This document shows, piece after piece, positions 12,505 through 30,736 of a stretch of DNA of 64,000 bases. Each line of letters begins with the position of its first letter. Positions within the stretch are counted from its first letter, which is position 1. Both the position numbers and the translations under genes were made by a program. The stretch is from Deuterostichococcus epilithicus (taxonomy: Eukaryota > Chlorophyta > Trebouxiophyceae > Prasiolales > Stichococcaceae): NCBI GenBank assembly GCA_033439295.1, contig JAVTLE010000010.1:186001-250000 (forward strand). The letters are read 5' to 3'. A model generated the notes under the pieces. The model did not search any database and was not told the DNA's origin. It was given only the letters and a program-made list of their open reading frames with translations.

Positions 12505-15500
12505 TCAGGTTAGTTCGATCGGCCGCTCCTGCAGGAATCCGGCTGGGCGCCACCGCCGAAAGCGGTGCCTGTGCGCCAGCGCCAGCAGTAATGACACGAT
12601 GACGCTTGCGCCCAGCAGGCGATGGCTGCGCAACATCAGCGGAGGTTGCGGCGCATCGGTGGCGCTGACTGCTGCTGCCCCATGGTCGCCAGCTGGTGGC
12701 TACCGAGCTCCGGCTGCAGCTGCTGCAGGGTGTACCGTCCGCCGCCCGTCAGGCTGTACCGCTCTGGCGCCTGTTGGCTGGTGAGTTCCTCCGAGTCGCC
12801 AAAGCCCTGACGGCAGCCACAAGAGGGGTCAGGCGGGGCGGTGCTGGATTGGCCGGCGAATTGCGTTTTAGTGGGGTGTAGGTTTGCCGCCGACGCGGCG
12901 GCGACAAGGTGCAACGCTCGTCCGCGTCACTGCCTCCGCAGGGTCGCACACCAGCCACAAATCGACCGCTGCACATAATAACATGTGTACTTTCACAAGA
13001 GTAGCATCGCCCAGCTGGCAGCCGAGCACTACATAGGAGGCCGAGGCGCCGCCTTGCATCAGCTGACAACAGCATCTGCAGGACACTGCCCAGCACAGGA
13101 CTTTTTGGCCTTTTGGCCAGCTTGACTTGTACGTCAACATGTGAAGCTGTACATTTTGGTACGACTGAGGTACAGCCCGATGCGCAACGTACGATCGTCA
13201 GTTGGGATGTGACGGCGATCAGTGCCGGATCTTGAATTACTCGCTAGGTTCCCCTCCTAGCCTCAGGGGCCCAGAGGCCTTTCAGGGGCCTTCTGCAGAG
13301 GGCCTTCTGCAGAGGCCCCTGTCGCCAAAGGGGCACAGAACAGAGCACGGCAGGCCTTGTACTATCAACACTGTGTGTGCCTAGCAACGCTCTCACCGTG
13401 CCAAAGCCCAGGGTCTTGCCGAAGCCCAGGTGCGTCTCGGCCTCGAAGCCGCAGTGCGACCAGGCGCCCGGCCGCTGCGCCGACGGCTCGCGGCGGGCAT
13501 TGACCGGCGCCACCTCCAGGCCGGCGCCGGCGCCGAGCATGACGCTGGCCAGCGTGCCATCATTGGTGTCCCTGGACGAGTTCAGGAAACATGAATGCAA
13601 TGCAGAGCGGGCATCAATCTCCACCAAAGCGGCTGTTGCCCATCCGCCGTGGCGAGCGCACCGCACACAGGCGCACGCGCAGCAGATGAACGTGCAGCAG
13701 GTGCAGGATGCGAAGGTCGGCCGTTACGTCAATCAGGAGAGCAGGCCAGCGCCGTCAGCTTTGGAGGAGGCGCGGGCGCGGCAGCAGAATGCAGATCACA
13801 GAAAACCAGCTCACCAGCCGGGACTGAGCGTCATCTTGGCAAGCACCGCCTGTCCAAACGAGCCGGCAGTGGTCAGCGAGGACGGCGCGCTGAGGCGGCC
13901 GTATGCGGCCGCGGCCGCCACGGTGGCGGGCATGTGCTCTGAAGACGGCCGGAAGAAGGCCTGTGCCTGCGCCCGCTCCTGTGCGGGAGGCACAGGGCGC
14001 TGCATCAGGAGGCGACGACTGCCACGGGGCAAGGCCACAGGCTTGCGGGGCGCTGCCGCAGGAGGGATGGTTGCGTCCGGCCTGGCAGAGTGCCCGCATA
14101 TGTTATATCAACTTGCCATCAATGCCGCAGTGGCAACAACAGCAGGAGGCTGGAGGCTCTGCAGCGCTCGCTTCCTGAAGCAGCACTGCACGCCTGAACC
14201 CAGGTGCAAACCCCACCTCGTGCGACATCTGGGGCCCCTCCTCAGCGATTGTCTGGCGGTAGCCGCCGCCGCCGCCGCCGTCGGGGGCACCGCCCCACAG
14301 CTCCTGCTGCACCACGGACGGCAGGCCGGCCAAGTGTCCGTGCGCCACCTGCGCGGCGCAGGCAGCGGTCAGGGCATCGGTTAGAAACCGCGCAGTTGTG
14401 GCAACCGCGGCAGCAGACGGCCCGCAGCGCGCGCCGCAGTGCGGCGTGACGTGGGCCCCCCAAAGGCGTGGACCCCACACACGAATCGTGCATACAGGGG
14501 ATTTCAAACCCAACTGTGCCCCGACTCCCGCGTGGTCGCCGCACGGTGCAGGCCCCGGCGCACCATGGCGTCCAGGGAGTCGGCCAGGCGTGCGGTTGCG
14601 GAGTCCACCGAACCGACACGGAAGCCGCGGCCGTAGGAGTACTCCGGCCGCGTCGTGGCCTCCAGCCCGGCTCCCACCAGGCGCTGCGCCAGCCACAGCG
14701 GGTCCGGCGCCTGCAGGCCGCAAGGGACGCGGGGGAGCGTCAGAGGGCACCAAAGGCGGGAGGCGGAGCGCCGTCAAACTCCCTCCATGGAGCATGCCTA
14801 GGGCCGCCGTCACGCTGCAGCTGACAGCAGCAACAACATCACGAAGGGGGTTCCGAAGGAGAGGTTTCGTGGAGACGACCATGACAGCGACGCAGAGGGG
14901 AGGTCGGCGACCTGCACCGGCAATCCGCACCTGCTCGGCGAATGCGCGGGCCTCGTCGTCGCCGCCCAGCCCCAGGTCCGCCGGCCGCAGCTGGTCGCCG
15001 GCGGTCGCCGGCCGCTTGTTGCTGTTGAATAGCGGCAGCGAGTCAACGCGGGAGAAGCTGCTGGTGTTAGTGCAGTGGCGGCCCCCGCTGCTGCGGCACC
15101 CAGGCGGGACAGCAAGCGTCAGGCTGCTGGGTCGAGACAAGGTGCTTTGCCCTCGCTTTTGGCTACCCACAGCAGCCATCGCAGCAGCAACGGCAGCAGC
15201 AGCTGCTCCTACTTCTCGATGCCTGAGTTTGAGGGGGTTGCTGGCTAAGGCTGCAGAGAGAAGGCGGTGTGCGCAAGCCCCTTTGAGCCACCGGCGGCGC
15301 TGCGCACATCTGGCACCCCCCCGCGCCTGGCACGGCGCAGCCAGCAGGCCGGGATGTCGCTACGGAGCGACCGCCCAGCTTGTGTGCAGAGCATTGACGC
15401 ACCTGCTGGCGCTGGCGTCGGAGCCGTCGCGCGAGTCCAGTGAAGGGCGCTTCAGCTGGGTGCCGGCCACCATCTGCGAGTCGATCGACAGCCGCTTGAG

Positions 15501-18391
15501 TGGGTTGTGCTGGCGCACGAACTCCTGTGGGTGAAGACAGATGGACTGTTAGTGTGGGATTCGACGAACGCTTGCACCGCACGAGGGCACAGGCATGTAC
15601 CAACACGACGATGATTGTGTCGGTGGGGTGTGTGAGTCCACAGTTTCTGTTGTGTGGGAGATGGGCCCCAAGTCCACGAGCTAGATGATAGACTAAGACG
15701 ACCGGAGACCGCTTCAAAATCGCTGCCAAGAATAGGACGAACGCACCATGGGCGTGGCTGCGCGGCTTTGCAGGAGCTCGGACACGTTGCAGCTGTTGTG
15801 CTGGAAGAGGTCGTCGCCGCCGCCGCCGCCGGCGTAGGATGCGCCGCTGACGGACGACCCCAGCCCATTGCTGCGCTGCATGGGGAGGAAGCCGCCCTGG
15901 CGGTGCCGCGGCTCGACCGCCGCGCCGCTCGCGATCCAGCAATGCTGCTCCTCTGCGGTGTGGCAGGCGTGACAAGGTGTCAGCAGCAGCAGCGCCGCAT
16001 GGGGCAAGGCAGGGCGGGGGAGGGGGGTAGCTGTGCAGCCAGCCGTCTCTCAGAGGCGCAGATGGAGGGCGCTGACAGACTGCAGCCCCAGAGCATGCCG
16101 GGCAGCGGCTTGACAGCGGCCCCCAGGATCGTTCTCCAAGTCCGCCCGGAGAGGACGGCACAGCAGAGGCGCAACAAGGGAAGTGGTGGCGCACCTTCCC
16201 CAATCGCGGAGGCCCACACGCCCGTCTTGTCAGACTTTGATCGCAGAGTGCGCCGTGCCCGCGGCGGCCGCGCCGGCGAGCCTGACCCTGGCGAGATGCC
16301 GCCGATGATGGCGCCGCCAGGAGCTGCGATGCAGGATCCAGGTGGGATGTGTCACTCAGACGATGCAGTGATAGCGCCGCAGTCGTAGGCGCCGCGGCTG
16401 GGCGGCAGCGAGTGCAGGGCGGAATCAGATGCAAGGTTCAAGAGCCCTCCTGCGAGCCGGCTGGCCGGCCTGCGTCCTGGCAGCATTGCCCTCGGTGAGG
16501 CAGCGGGCGACCCCAGGGCCTCCGACCCCTCGGATGAAGCTTCTGAAAGGCAACTGCGCTGCGCAGCAATATCCCGCCTCATAAGCCAGCAGGGCTCCCC
16601 CTTGGACCCGATTGACCCAGGCGCACCTTGGATGGTGCCGCTCATGGCGGGCGGCGGACTTTCCCAGGGGCTGGCCTTCACCTCCACGCCCTGCTTTGCG
16701 CCCCCAAAGTCCACCGGATAACCCTGGAAAAGGAATGGAACAAGTGGGAAGCACTGATGAAGCCGGGTCCCGACAGGTAGGCCGGCGATGCCAGCCTTGG
16801 AGTCCGCCATCTAGCCCTTCAGCAGGGGTAGAGCAGATAGCCAGGCACTTCAGCGTCAAGGCCACCAGACTGCCCTGAACGAAAGAGGTTCCTGATCAAA
16901 GGAGCCGTGCCTGGCTGGCCTTTGGCTCTTGCAAGCGCCAGAACAAAAGGCATCATGGATAGGCCTAAGTGGGCGCAACGATGCAAGCATGTCAAGCATC
17001 AATACCACCGCGTTCGAAGCACGCGCATCCACGATCGAGTATCAGCTCCCTGCAGGGTGCCGCACCTGGTGGTCGTCGTAACTAGGCATTGGGATGGACG
17101 GCATGCCCGCAAAGCTGGTGACCGCGTCCGCCATCTCCGCATCGCCGCCTGCGTCCTGCTGCTGGCGGTGCTCCTGTGGCGGCAGCTCGTCTGCTACCGC
17201 GGTGTCAGGCCGACGGCGGCTGCCAATGGTCCATTTCTCGCGCTGCCGTGTGTTGTGAGCCTCGAGCCGCTCCCGGCAGCTCCTGCGATTGGGCATGGGT
17301 GTGGAAGTTGGCTGTTGTTCTCGCTTCAGTGCCCGCCCTGTGGCAGGCAGGAGCGTAGATCGGGTCGCTGTTTATCTGCCACTTTCGGCAGCTGCAGATA
17401 GGCCCCGCAGCCACGAGGACAGCGACCATGCGCACGTGGTTAATCGCATTGCTACTGTCCCGTGACAGCTGCAGCAGCTGTGGTTGGCGTCGCCGCCCGC
17501 CTTGCCGCAGCCTCCACTGCATGCACCTGAGGCCGGCGACGGAGCCAGCACGCACCGCTTGTTGCCGTCGAAGGCGGCTAGCACATGGAAGCCGCAGCAC
17601 TGCTGGCAGAACCGCCGAGGCTCGCCATCCAGGAGCACTTGCAGCTCCCGCGCATGCGTCTGGCAGCAGCGCGAGCGCCGGTAGAACTTCTTCTCCCGCA
17701 TCAGGCATGCGTTGCAGCCGTCCACCTGCGGGGCTGTCAAAGGCTCAGAGCCGTGCAGCAAAGTGGCCGCAGGATGCAGCATTGGCTGCTGCCACATGTA
17801 CGCCAGGGGGAGCTGCCTCGCCCACGCCGTGAACTCGGCCGGAAAGCGGCGCGCCGTGTCGGCCCGAGCCAGAGTAGAGCTGCTGATACACATCTCTGTC
17901 GTCACGACGCATTGGAACGTACCTTGGCAGCGACATGCGAAGCTGGCCAGCTGACACACTGGAGAGTACAAGCACGCTGCTCGGCTATACACGGCATCGC
18001 TGCGACCGCTTAAGCTCGGAGCAAGGACGCAGGGCAAGGACGGCAGACCGTCTCTTGGCTGAGAGTGGTCCGCTTCGTCATCGATGCGGGAAACAGTCGG
18101 CATCGGCAGTGCAGTCGGACCGGGCTCTGCCTCCGGCAGCCAGGCAAACAAGGGCTCGCTGAAAGCGCGAAAGACGCAGGTGCACAGCAGCCCACGTGTT
18201 GCTCGCCCGTGTCTCTTTTATCAGGATATCAGGAGCGCGACGACAGCGCGCGATTGACTACTTCACGGCGCTGACACGCCGCCCGACGAGCAGGGCGGGA
18301 TTGGACAAGTGGCACTCACCCGGCATCGCCGCACGCCCTTGCTGCTCTGGGTCACGGTGCGAGCTCCGCCGCTGTCCTCGCTGTCTGTCAT
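12505..18391 (-). CDS. SBP-box (SQUAMOSA promoter-binding) transcription factor with C-terminal membrane helix
   Basis: The start is the ATG at 18391-18389 (MTDSEDSGG). Exon 1 (18391-18320) ends after R-R-C-R at a GTGAGT donor. Exon 2 (17725-17556) begins V-D-G-C and carries C-C-Q-T-H and F-C-Q-Q-C. Exon 3 begins at 17282 with R-S-C-R-E-R-L-E-A-H-N. These join in phase into a complete two-zinc SBP domain, with the first Cys supplied by exon 1 and the basic tail by exon 3. Later exons are low-complexity and regulatory-looking: about 16730-16620, 15955-15750, 15530-15415 (EFVRQHNPLKRL, S-rich), 15060-14930, 14705-14550, 14391-14228, 14098-13816 and 13570-13399. The last exon (about 12682-12505) encodes LLGASVIVSLLLALA and ends in TGA. 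A C-terminal helix is known in the large SPL1/SPL7/CRR1-type group. Order and edges of the middle exons are inferred. Confidence 0.82.
13283..13321. repeat. Inverted repeat with internal tandem duplication
   Basis: The arms CAGGGGCCT (13283-13291) and AGGCCCCTG (13313-13321) are exact reverse complements. They enclose two tandem copies of GGCCTTCTGCAGAG. The element lies in an intron or 3' part of the SBP gene. Confidence 0.7.
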
Positions 18392-20419
18392 GGCTCGACC
18401 GCTGCAAAGTGGTCCTTTCCGCTGATGCACGCGCTGGGGCGAAAGTCGCGGCAGTGAAAGCTGCCTCGGCCAGCGCTCCGCGCGTGAAAGGACGTCCTGA
18501 CCGGCTGCTGGGCGCCGTGAGCGTGCGACAGTCTGCTTCGACCCGTGGCGCCGCCTGCGGAGAGAACTGACTTTATATATGATGTAGCAGATGAATCGGA
18601 CAAGTGAGCTGAGCGTGTGAGACGGGCGCTGAAAGCTGAGCTGGTGGTCCTTTCGGGCTGATCTTGACGCAAAGCTGGAGCTGGAGCCGGGCCGGTACAG
18701 AGATCTTCGGGGAGCGGAGGGGATGCGTCATCTAGGGCTTGCGCGGGTGTTGATGGGTATGTGCCCCCTTGGGGCTGCTGACTGCGTCCATCTTCGATAC
18801 CAGTCACACCTGGCCCTGCACAATGCACCTCTGCTCAAGGCCGGACACACGAACGGATCGCTGCAAGCTTGGAGCCGGGCGTCCCGTTGTCGCCTGGTCA
18901 TCCGAGTGTGTTGTACCGACGTGCGTGAACGTCGCAAGCACCGTCACACATTTGCCTTGTATCCACATCGCTTCCTGTTCCGTCGCCGCTACTCTCCGCA
19001 ATTTCACAAGGAGGCCAGATGCGCATGAACAAAGTAGTCGCGCAACAGGTGCTGACAGCCTGCGTTGACGGCACCACGCAGCCAGCACTACGCTGACTCC
19101 GAGATGGCCGCCGGGCCCCACATGTAGTGGCGGGCTTACACAGCGTTACGGGAGAACAGAGAACATACATTCCGATATCGCGGATCCCAGCATCGTCCGG
19201 CGTCGTCGCTGGTAGACGGTCAGAAAGATCGCCGGTTCCTCGTCACAGCCGCACTTGCATGCCCAGCTTTTAGCTAATATGTTTCCTCTTATTCAGCTAG
19301 CGGTCGCCTGGCGGGCAAATGGCGTTACGCCCCAGAAGATAGATTGCACGAGTGACAGGCGTACCAAAACGTTTCAGCAGCGCTGCAGGCCGGCTTGGAG
19401 AGGCTGGGGGTGAGCGCAAGCTTCGGCTCCTCGGCTATGACGTGCTACCACTGCTCCGCTGAGTCCACGGGTGTATCTGTCGGGTGCTGCGCTCGTCACG
19501 TCTGATGTGGAGAGGCGACGCCGGCAAATATTGTCGTCGCCAACTGGTTGATCCAGGCTGCCTCGTTCGGCAGACTTGCCAATCGTTGAGAGGTTGCACG
19601 AAGAGCACTTTCCAAGAGCAACAACAATTTTTGCCGTGAGAATGCACTGGTGGCCCGGAGCGCTTTCCTTTGGTGTCCTCAGCGCAGATTCTGTGTCGGG
19701 ATCCCCCACCCGACGTCACATCTGATCGCAATCCCCCATGTTACAATGTTATGACGAGGCATCGTTTTTATCATTCTCGCCACGCCTGGAAGCAAGGGTG
19801 CAACATTTTCCGTTGAGAACCGCAGACTTAACCAGCTCTCTCCGGCCGTGGCGGGCTGGTACTGTACGTGCTGAAGTGCAGGTACTTGGGCCTGCTGCTG
19901 ATGACACATTGCTGACATACAGCTGACACACACTATCAACATTCCGTCAATGACTCACCCAGGACAGGTTGATGACATTAGGTACAGAAGTCCGCCAAAG
20001 CAGCACGGCTTCCTGACGGTGCGCACTTCTGTGCGGCATCGAAGCCAGGGGAGCCAATGACCAGCGGCAACACCGAAAGCACGGCCCGACCTGCAGTCAA
20101 CTGTCACCACCGACTGCCAGTGCAACACGCGTGGAAATGAGGACACATGTACGTCTCTCGCCCACTGCAGCAGGCTCGTTTATGGCAGCCGCGGCACGAC
20201 TGCCATGGCTGCGGCGCCGCAGGCAATCCACTGGTTGTAGATTCCGTCACTGACTGGTCACCAACAGTGACCTTACTCATGAAGCTCTTCTGCTATCGGT
20301 GCTGCTCCAACATCATTCTCCGTGCCATCCCCGATTGCTCGGGCCTGTGCAGTAGTATTCGAGGAAAATCGAGTCACGATACTTTTGGTACCTTGCTGTG
20401 CCCATCCAGTGTTGCTCAC
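18392..20419. other. Intergenic: SBP promoter and TMK 3' flank
   Basis: About 2 kb with no recognised coding segment. Apart from the TATA-like island near 18575, I see no repeats or RNA genes here. Confidence 0.5.
18571..18580 (-). promoter_or_regulatory. TATA box candidate for the SBP-box gene
   Basis: The reverse strand reads ATATATAAAG here, about 180 bp upstream of the SBP start codon at 18391. It is an AT-rich island in a GC-rich setting, and its position and orientation suit a core promoter. No initiator or transcript data are available. Confidence 0.45.
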
Positions 20420-22762
20420 TCAAGCCCACAACGTCTGTAGCGGCTGCCCTGCGGCGGCCGCATGCAGAGCCGGTGCCGCCGCCGCAATGACGTCTGCCGC
20501 GACCTCGTCTGGCGGCCGCCCGGCGTCGATCACCCGCCATGTATCGTCCCGCAGCGCCTCGAACTGCCTCTGCACCTGCAACAAAACGCCGCCGACACGA
20601 GCATCAGCCTCATCAAAGCGCAGTCCCAGCACCTGGAGCATGCACACAACGCAGCACTTCTACCAGCGTTGCCTGCCCAGGCAGATGTGGCTGTTTCCGG
20701 CAGCGGCTGCTCCCGTGCCGGGCTCTAAGGCCCTGCGGATGTGGGCGGCCACTGCCTTTCTAGGCCCGCTTCCGACCAACCGAGCTGTTTGACCCGTTGC
20801 TGTGGGGTGCACAACATGCAGCAGCCGTCAGCACCGCACCTGCTGCGTGGCAAGCGGGGCTCTGGAGCGAGGGCGGCACACCACACACCACCACCACAGG
20901 CAAGCTGAACCCTTCCCTGCGCCAGCAGCTAGCAGCGTGGACCTGGCTGGGCCAGCTTGGCGGGAGGCACAGAGGAGCAGGTTCTGCGAGAGCCAGAAAC
21001 AGCGCAACGCGAGGCCCCACCTGCTGCTGGAGCTCGCGCCGCTCATACCGCTCCTGTCCAAAGCCGCCGCGCTGCTCCGCGGCGTCCAGCGGCAGGCTGA
21101 GGTACAGCACCACATCCGGCGCCGGCAGCCCCCGGTCCGGCGCCTGCGGCAGGCGTGCCAGCCAAGAGTTGATGCGATTGTCACTGCCAGGCAACCTGCA
21201 CAAGTCGCCCCGTTGCGGGCTCAGGCACAGCACCACGGTGGCTGCCGCCGCCGTCCGGCACATGCTGTCAGGGTCTGTGAGTGACTATACAGACCTCGCT
21301 GCAGGGCAGACGGGCAGCACAGCCAGGGCCAAAGCACAGCGCCACGTCTGCACCAACAGCCACCGGTCTGGCGCCTGCAGCACCAAGTTTGACCTGTGAT
21401 GGATTCGAAGCGAACGCTGCAAGCCCACTTCGAGCTGGGCATGTTCGGCAGCCCAGCCGGCGGCGGCTCAGGTACAACACCATGTGCAGCGCCTAGCACA
21501 GTGCTCTACATGCAGTCTGTGCAGCGCAAGTTGCGTGACTCGTACGGCTCTGTGGCACTTGCAGGCCTTTCAGTCGGCAGCATCTTGTCATGGGCAGTGA
21601 AGCCATCCCACAGCTTCTTCTGCCACAGACTCTGCTGCGGGGCTGTTTCAGACTGTGCCCACAGGCACATGTGCAGAGCCACAAAGCCAGCCGGTGAAAG
21701 GTGCGTGCCTTGCACCACTGCAGGTCGAAAGCCGGGACGCCCTTGGCAGCTGTGAAGGCCGCGCCGGAAAACGCATACCGGTCCACCACCAGCGTCGTGC
21801 CGGCCGCCAGCGCATCAACCAGCCGCTGCCTGCGCGCCGGGAACCAGGTCGCTACCTGACGAGGCAGACCCTATTTGGCTCCTGTCACCGCCGCAGGCCT
21901 GGCAGTGAGCCCACGATGCGGCGGTGACTGCGCGTGGCGCAACTCCCTCCAGCCATTCGTGAAGCATGACCAACGGCCGGCAACACCTCTGAGCCATTGT
22001 ATTGCCGGGCATCCAACATTCTGGCCGGTTCATACATGTACAGTTCAGTGCACCTCCAGCAGGGCGCAGCTCGACTGTTGATTCGTTGACTCTAGACCCA
22101 TCGGCAAATATGATATTGACTTGTCAGCATGGTGGCTGGGCACACCGCCCGGAGCCCATCATGACGAAGTGGTCCACGAATTCCCTTGGCAAAACGGCCG
22201 GCGGGTAGCATTATGACTTCACGCTGATGATACTGTTGTGAGTCGATAACAAAGATGACAATGCGAGTCGGCACTCTCACCGTTTCTCCCAGCGGTTGGC
22301 TGAGAACAGGAGGTGGATGGTGCCATCGTCCAGCTCCGCATCGCTGGCAAGGTATGCATTGATCATCTGGCCAATGGCGGTTGTGCGGTCAGGGAAATTC
22401 CACAGCTCTGCCGGCACCTGGCAAGGGGAATCGGTCTGTTGATACCCGGAATGACACAGTCCGCTCCCTGCAGGGTTCATCCTTGTATGTCCATAGACAG
22501 CAGTACACCAGACATACTGATGCCGGTCACCTTGAACTGGACACGGCCAGCATGCCAAGCATGCACAACCGAACGGCTTGTGCATGCTGCCTGCTCTTCC
22601 GAGCTTACAGCTGTAAAGATGGGAGACTCCGGAAAGGCATTGGCGTACCCCACTCGTGGTCAGATGCTCCACCAAGCGTTTAGCCTGTGTACTCTTGCCG
22701 CAGCGGTCTATGCCCTCCAGCAGGATGAAGGCGCCGCGCGCCTTGGCGCCAGCCGCCGCCAT
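20420..22762 (-). CDS. TMK: Thymidylate kinase (dTMP kinase)
   Basis: Phosphorylates dTMP to dTDP. The start is the ATG at 22762. Exon 1 (to about 22657) carries the P-loop F-I-L-L-E-G-I-D-R-C-G-K-S-T. Exon 2 (about 22419-22279) carries F-P-D-R-T-T-A-I-G and the family run H-L-L-F-S-A-N-R-W-E. Exon 3 (about 21840-21718) carries V-D-R-Y-A-F-S-G, the DR(Y/H) motif that handles the base and phosphate, and ends D-L-Q-W-C-K at what appears to be a GC donor. Exon 4 (from 21143) reads A-P-D-R-G-L-P-A-P-D-V-V-L-Y-L and then the lid with E-R-Y-E. The last exon (about 20640-20420) ends TLWA-TGA. The frame stays open upstream of the ATG for about 98 codons rich in Ala, Ser and Arg but has no further ATG. 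If an upstream exon supplied a start, that region would look like a transit peptide. Confidence 0.9.
21222..21255 (-). pseudogene. Decayed copy B of TMK exon 4 core
   Basis: On the minus strand this reads G-T-V-V-L-C-L-S-like codons (GTGGTGCTGTGCCTGAGCC), close to GTGGTGCTGTACCTCAGCC in the functional exon at about 21113-21095. It lies in the intron just 5' of the functional exon. Confidence 0.6.
21310..21373 (-). pseudogene. Decayed copy C of the 5' end of TMK exon 4
   Basis: This copy begins directly after CTGCAG, the same acceptor context as the real exon. It starts GCGCCAGACCGGTGGCTG against GCGCCGGACCGGGGGCTG in the real exon, and continues with a recognisable GTGG-GCTGT core before losing the frame. 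Confidence 0.7.
21455..21497 (-). pseudogene. Decayed copy D of TMK exon 4 core
   Basis: On the minus strand this reads ATGGTGTTGTACCTGAGCC (M-V-L-Y-L-S), matching V-V-L-Y-L-S of the functional exon, then diverges. It is the outermost of three copies in one intron. Confidence 0.65.
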
Positions 22763-23418
22763 GCTGTAACTGTGCGCACGAAGGCTGCGACTGGAGCCTG
22801 GTGCTGCCGCCGGCGCAGCTCCTGGCAGGGAGTGTCGCCACGTGCCACTGGCAAGCGATGAAATGTGCCGGCAGGCAGAGCAAGTTGGACTTGCTAGCTG
22901 AACCGGATTGTCAAGCCTCGTGGTTTCGGTTGCAGGGGTCAACCCTCGCGCTGCCACTGCAGGCAGTGCTGGTGCTGCCGCTCTGGCGCACGCCCGCTGC
23001 GTGACGCTTTGCACCGTGCTTGCGCCGAAACAACCAGCTGCGGAGCCCTGCACTGTCACAAGCAGCCGGGAAATGATTATCAGCGCCGTGCTGGGTCTCT
23101 ACATAGGTTTCGACCAGCTTTCGACCAGCTTGCTGCTTTGCAGATCCCTATAGGTGAATTTTAGGCTGGCTGCAGCGAATACGATGCCCGCTCCCAATGA
23201 AACCTAATCCAAAGATGCCCACACTGATAGGCCGTACGAGACTAGAAAAGCAGCAATGCGCTTCCACTTTAGACTTGAACCGCATTCAAGTCGGAACGAC
23301 ATCCAGCAGCCCTGCAGCCTGGGTACTTCCTTGCAGATTGTGTTTTTTCCCAATAAATTTATGCCAATCTGATACAGCAGGACCTGAGGTTCACGAAGCT
23401 CGTTCTAGCATATCAGAC
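22763..23418. promoter_or_regulatory. Divergent promoter interval, TMK / adenylosuccinate lyase
   Basis: The TMK ATG (22762, -) and the adenylosuccinate lyase ATG (23419, +) face away from each other across 656 bp. The left part is GC-rich and open in frame with TMK. The right part contains an AT-rich island (CCAATAAATTTATG at about 23349-23362), 60-70 bp before the ADSL start. A shared promoter is inferred from geometry only. Confidence 0.45.
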
Positions 23419-29698
<6,280 letters not shown>

Positions 29699-30736
29699 TG
29701 GCTGCTAAAGGCGCCGCGGGAGTAAGCGGCTGACGTGATGGCTCCGGCGGGCTCCAGCCTGACGTGGTGGCTGAGGCAGCTGGCCAGTTGCCCTTGAGCC
29801 GGCTGGCACGGAGATGTTGCGGGGGGTTCGGCTGATGCTGCGCTGACGGCAGTACAGCTGCTGCGGCAGTGGGGTGGACTGGGCAGAACTGGGGTGTAGC
29901 TGTGCTGTTTGTTGGCGCTGATGTCAGCCACACGACGTGCGTCTGGTGTTTCCAGGAGCCAGACTTTGTTATCGAAGGAGAGGACGGTGTGTCAAACGGT
30001 GAGGGGAACAGAGAATTCAGACTGCTTACAGTGGGTGAGTAATCAGCTGTGATGTTTGCAGGCAGGTGACGACTCCGATTTAAGAGCTGGCGGGACCTCA
30101 AAAGCTAGCTAAGACACCACTCTGATCAGTTGAAAGGTACCGAGAAAAGCATGAACACAAAACGAGCTTGTAGGACTGTGTGAAGTGGCGTTTCTGTGCC
30201 GCTGAGCCACACTATCACTCTGAGCACCCGCTGATGGTCTGACCACAACCGGAGGAAGCGAGTCCTCAGCCACGTCGAAGTGCTCGCACCGCCGCATCAA
30301 CTCAAAACTGCCCAAACCAAAACCAGATACGCAAAGCAGAGTCGCCTGCCACACGGCAGACAGCAGGGGCACGTCAGATGGCCATGATGCCACAAGATGA
30401 TCGTCCGATAGACGAGGGCCTTCTCGCAGGCTGCGCAAATCCTCTACGCTACCCCGTGGAGATCATGTACTCCTGCCAATACTTTTGAACACAGCGAGCC
30501 CCGCAGCGCACTGCTGGGATTTTTCAGCTTCCGCCTCTAGCGTCCGCAGCACTCTGGCAGTCTGGCGCCGAATCGCAGCGCCAGCCGCAGGCCTTTAGGG
30601 GCACGGTTCCCCGTCTCAGAACTCCACCGCCCACCGCTGCTGCCGGAGCAAGCACCGCCCCAGGCGGTGCACCCTTCACACGAGCTGCTTGGCCCCCACA
30701 CAAGTCGCAGCCCAGGGGGGCTGGGGGTGAGGGTCG
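29699..30736. other. Convergent intergenic region (ADSL / SPA-like)
   Basis: The 3' flanks of two convergent genes. No coding segment was recognised on either strand. Composition drops to lower GC between about 30000 and 30500. Confidence 0.5.

Noticed and set aside
14398-15534. 378-codon open frame on the plus strand
   Set aside because: It overlaps minus-strand SBP exons. It is a GC-driven shadow of low complexity with no family resemblance.
17932-18151. Continuation of the SBP open frame upstream (ending F-A-C-R-C-Q) as exon 1
   Set aside because: Its donor is out of phase with V-D-G-C by one base and it opens at TTG. The exon 18391-18320 ending R-R-C-R has an ATG, a GTGAGT donor and exact phase.
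22763-23059. N-terminal extension of thymidylate kinase as a transit peptide
   Set aside because: The frame is open and Arg/Ala/Ser-rich, but its far end is GTG and no ATG occurs upstream of 22762 in this frame. Kept only as a possibility requiring an unseen exon.
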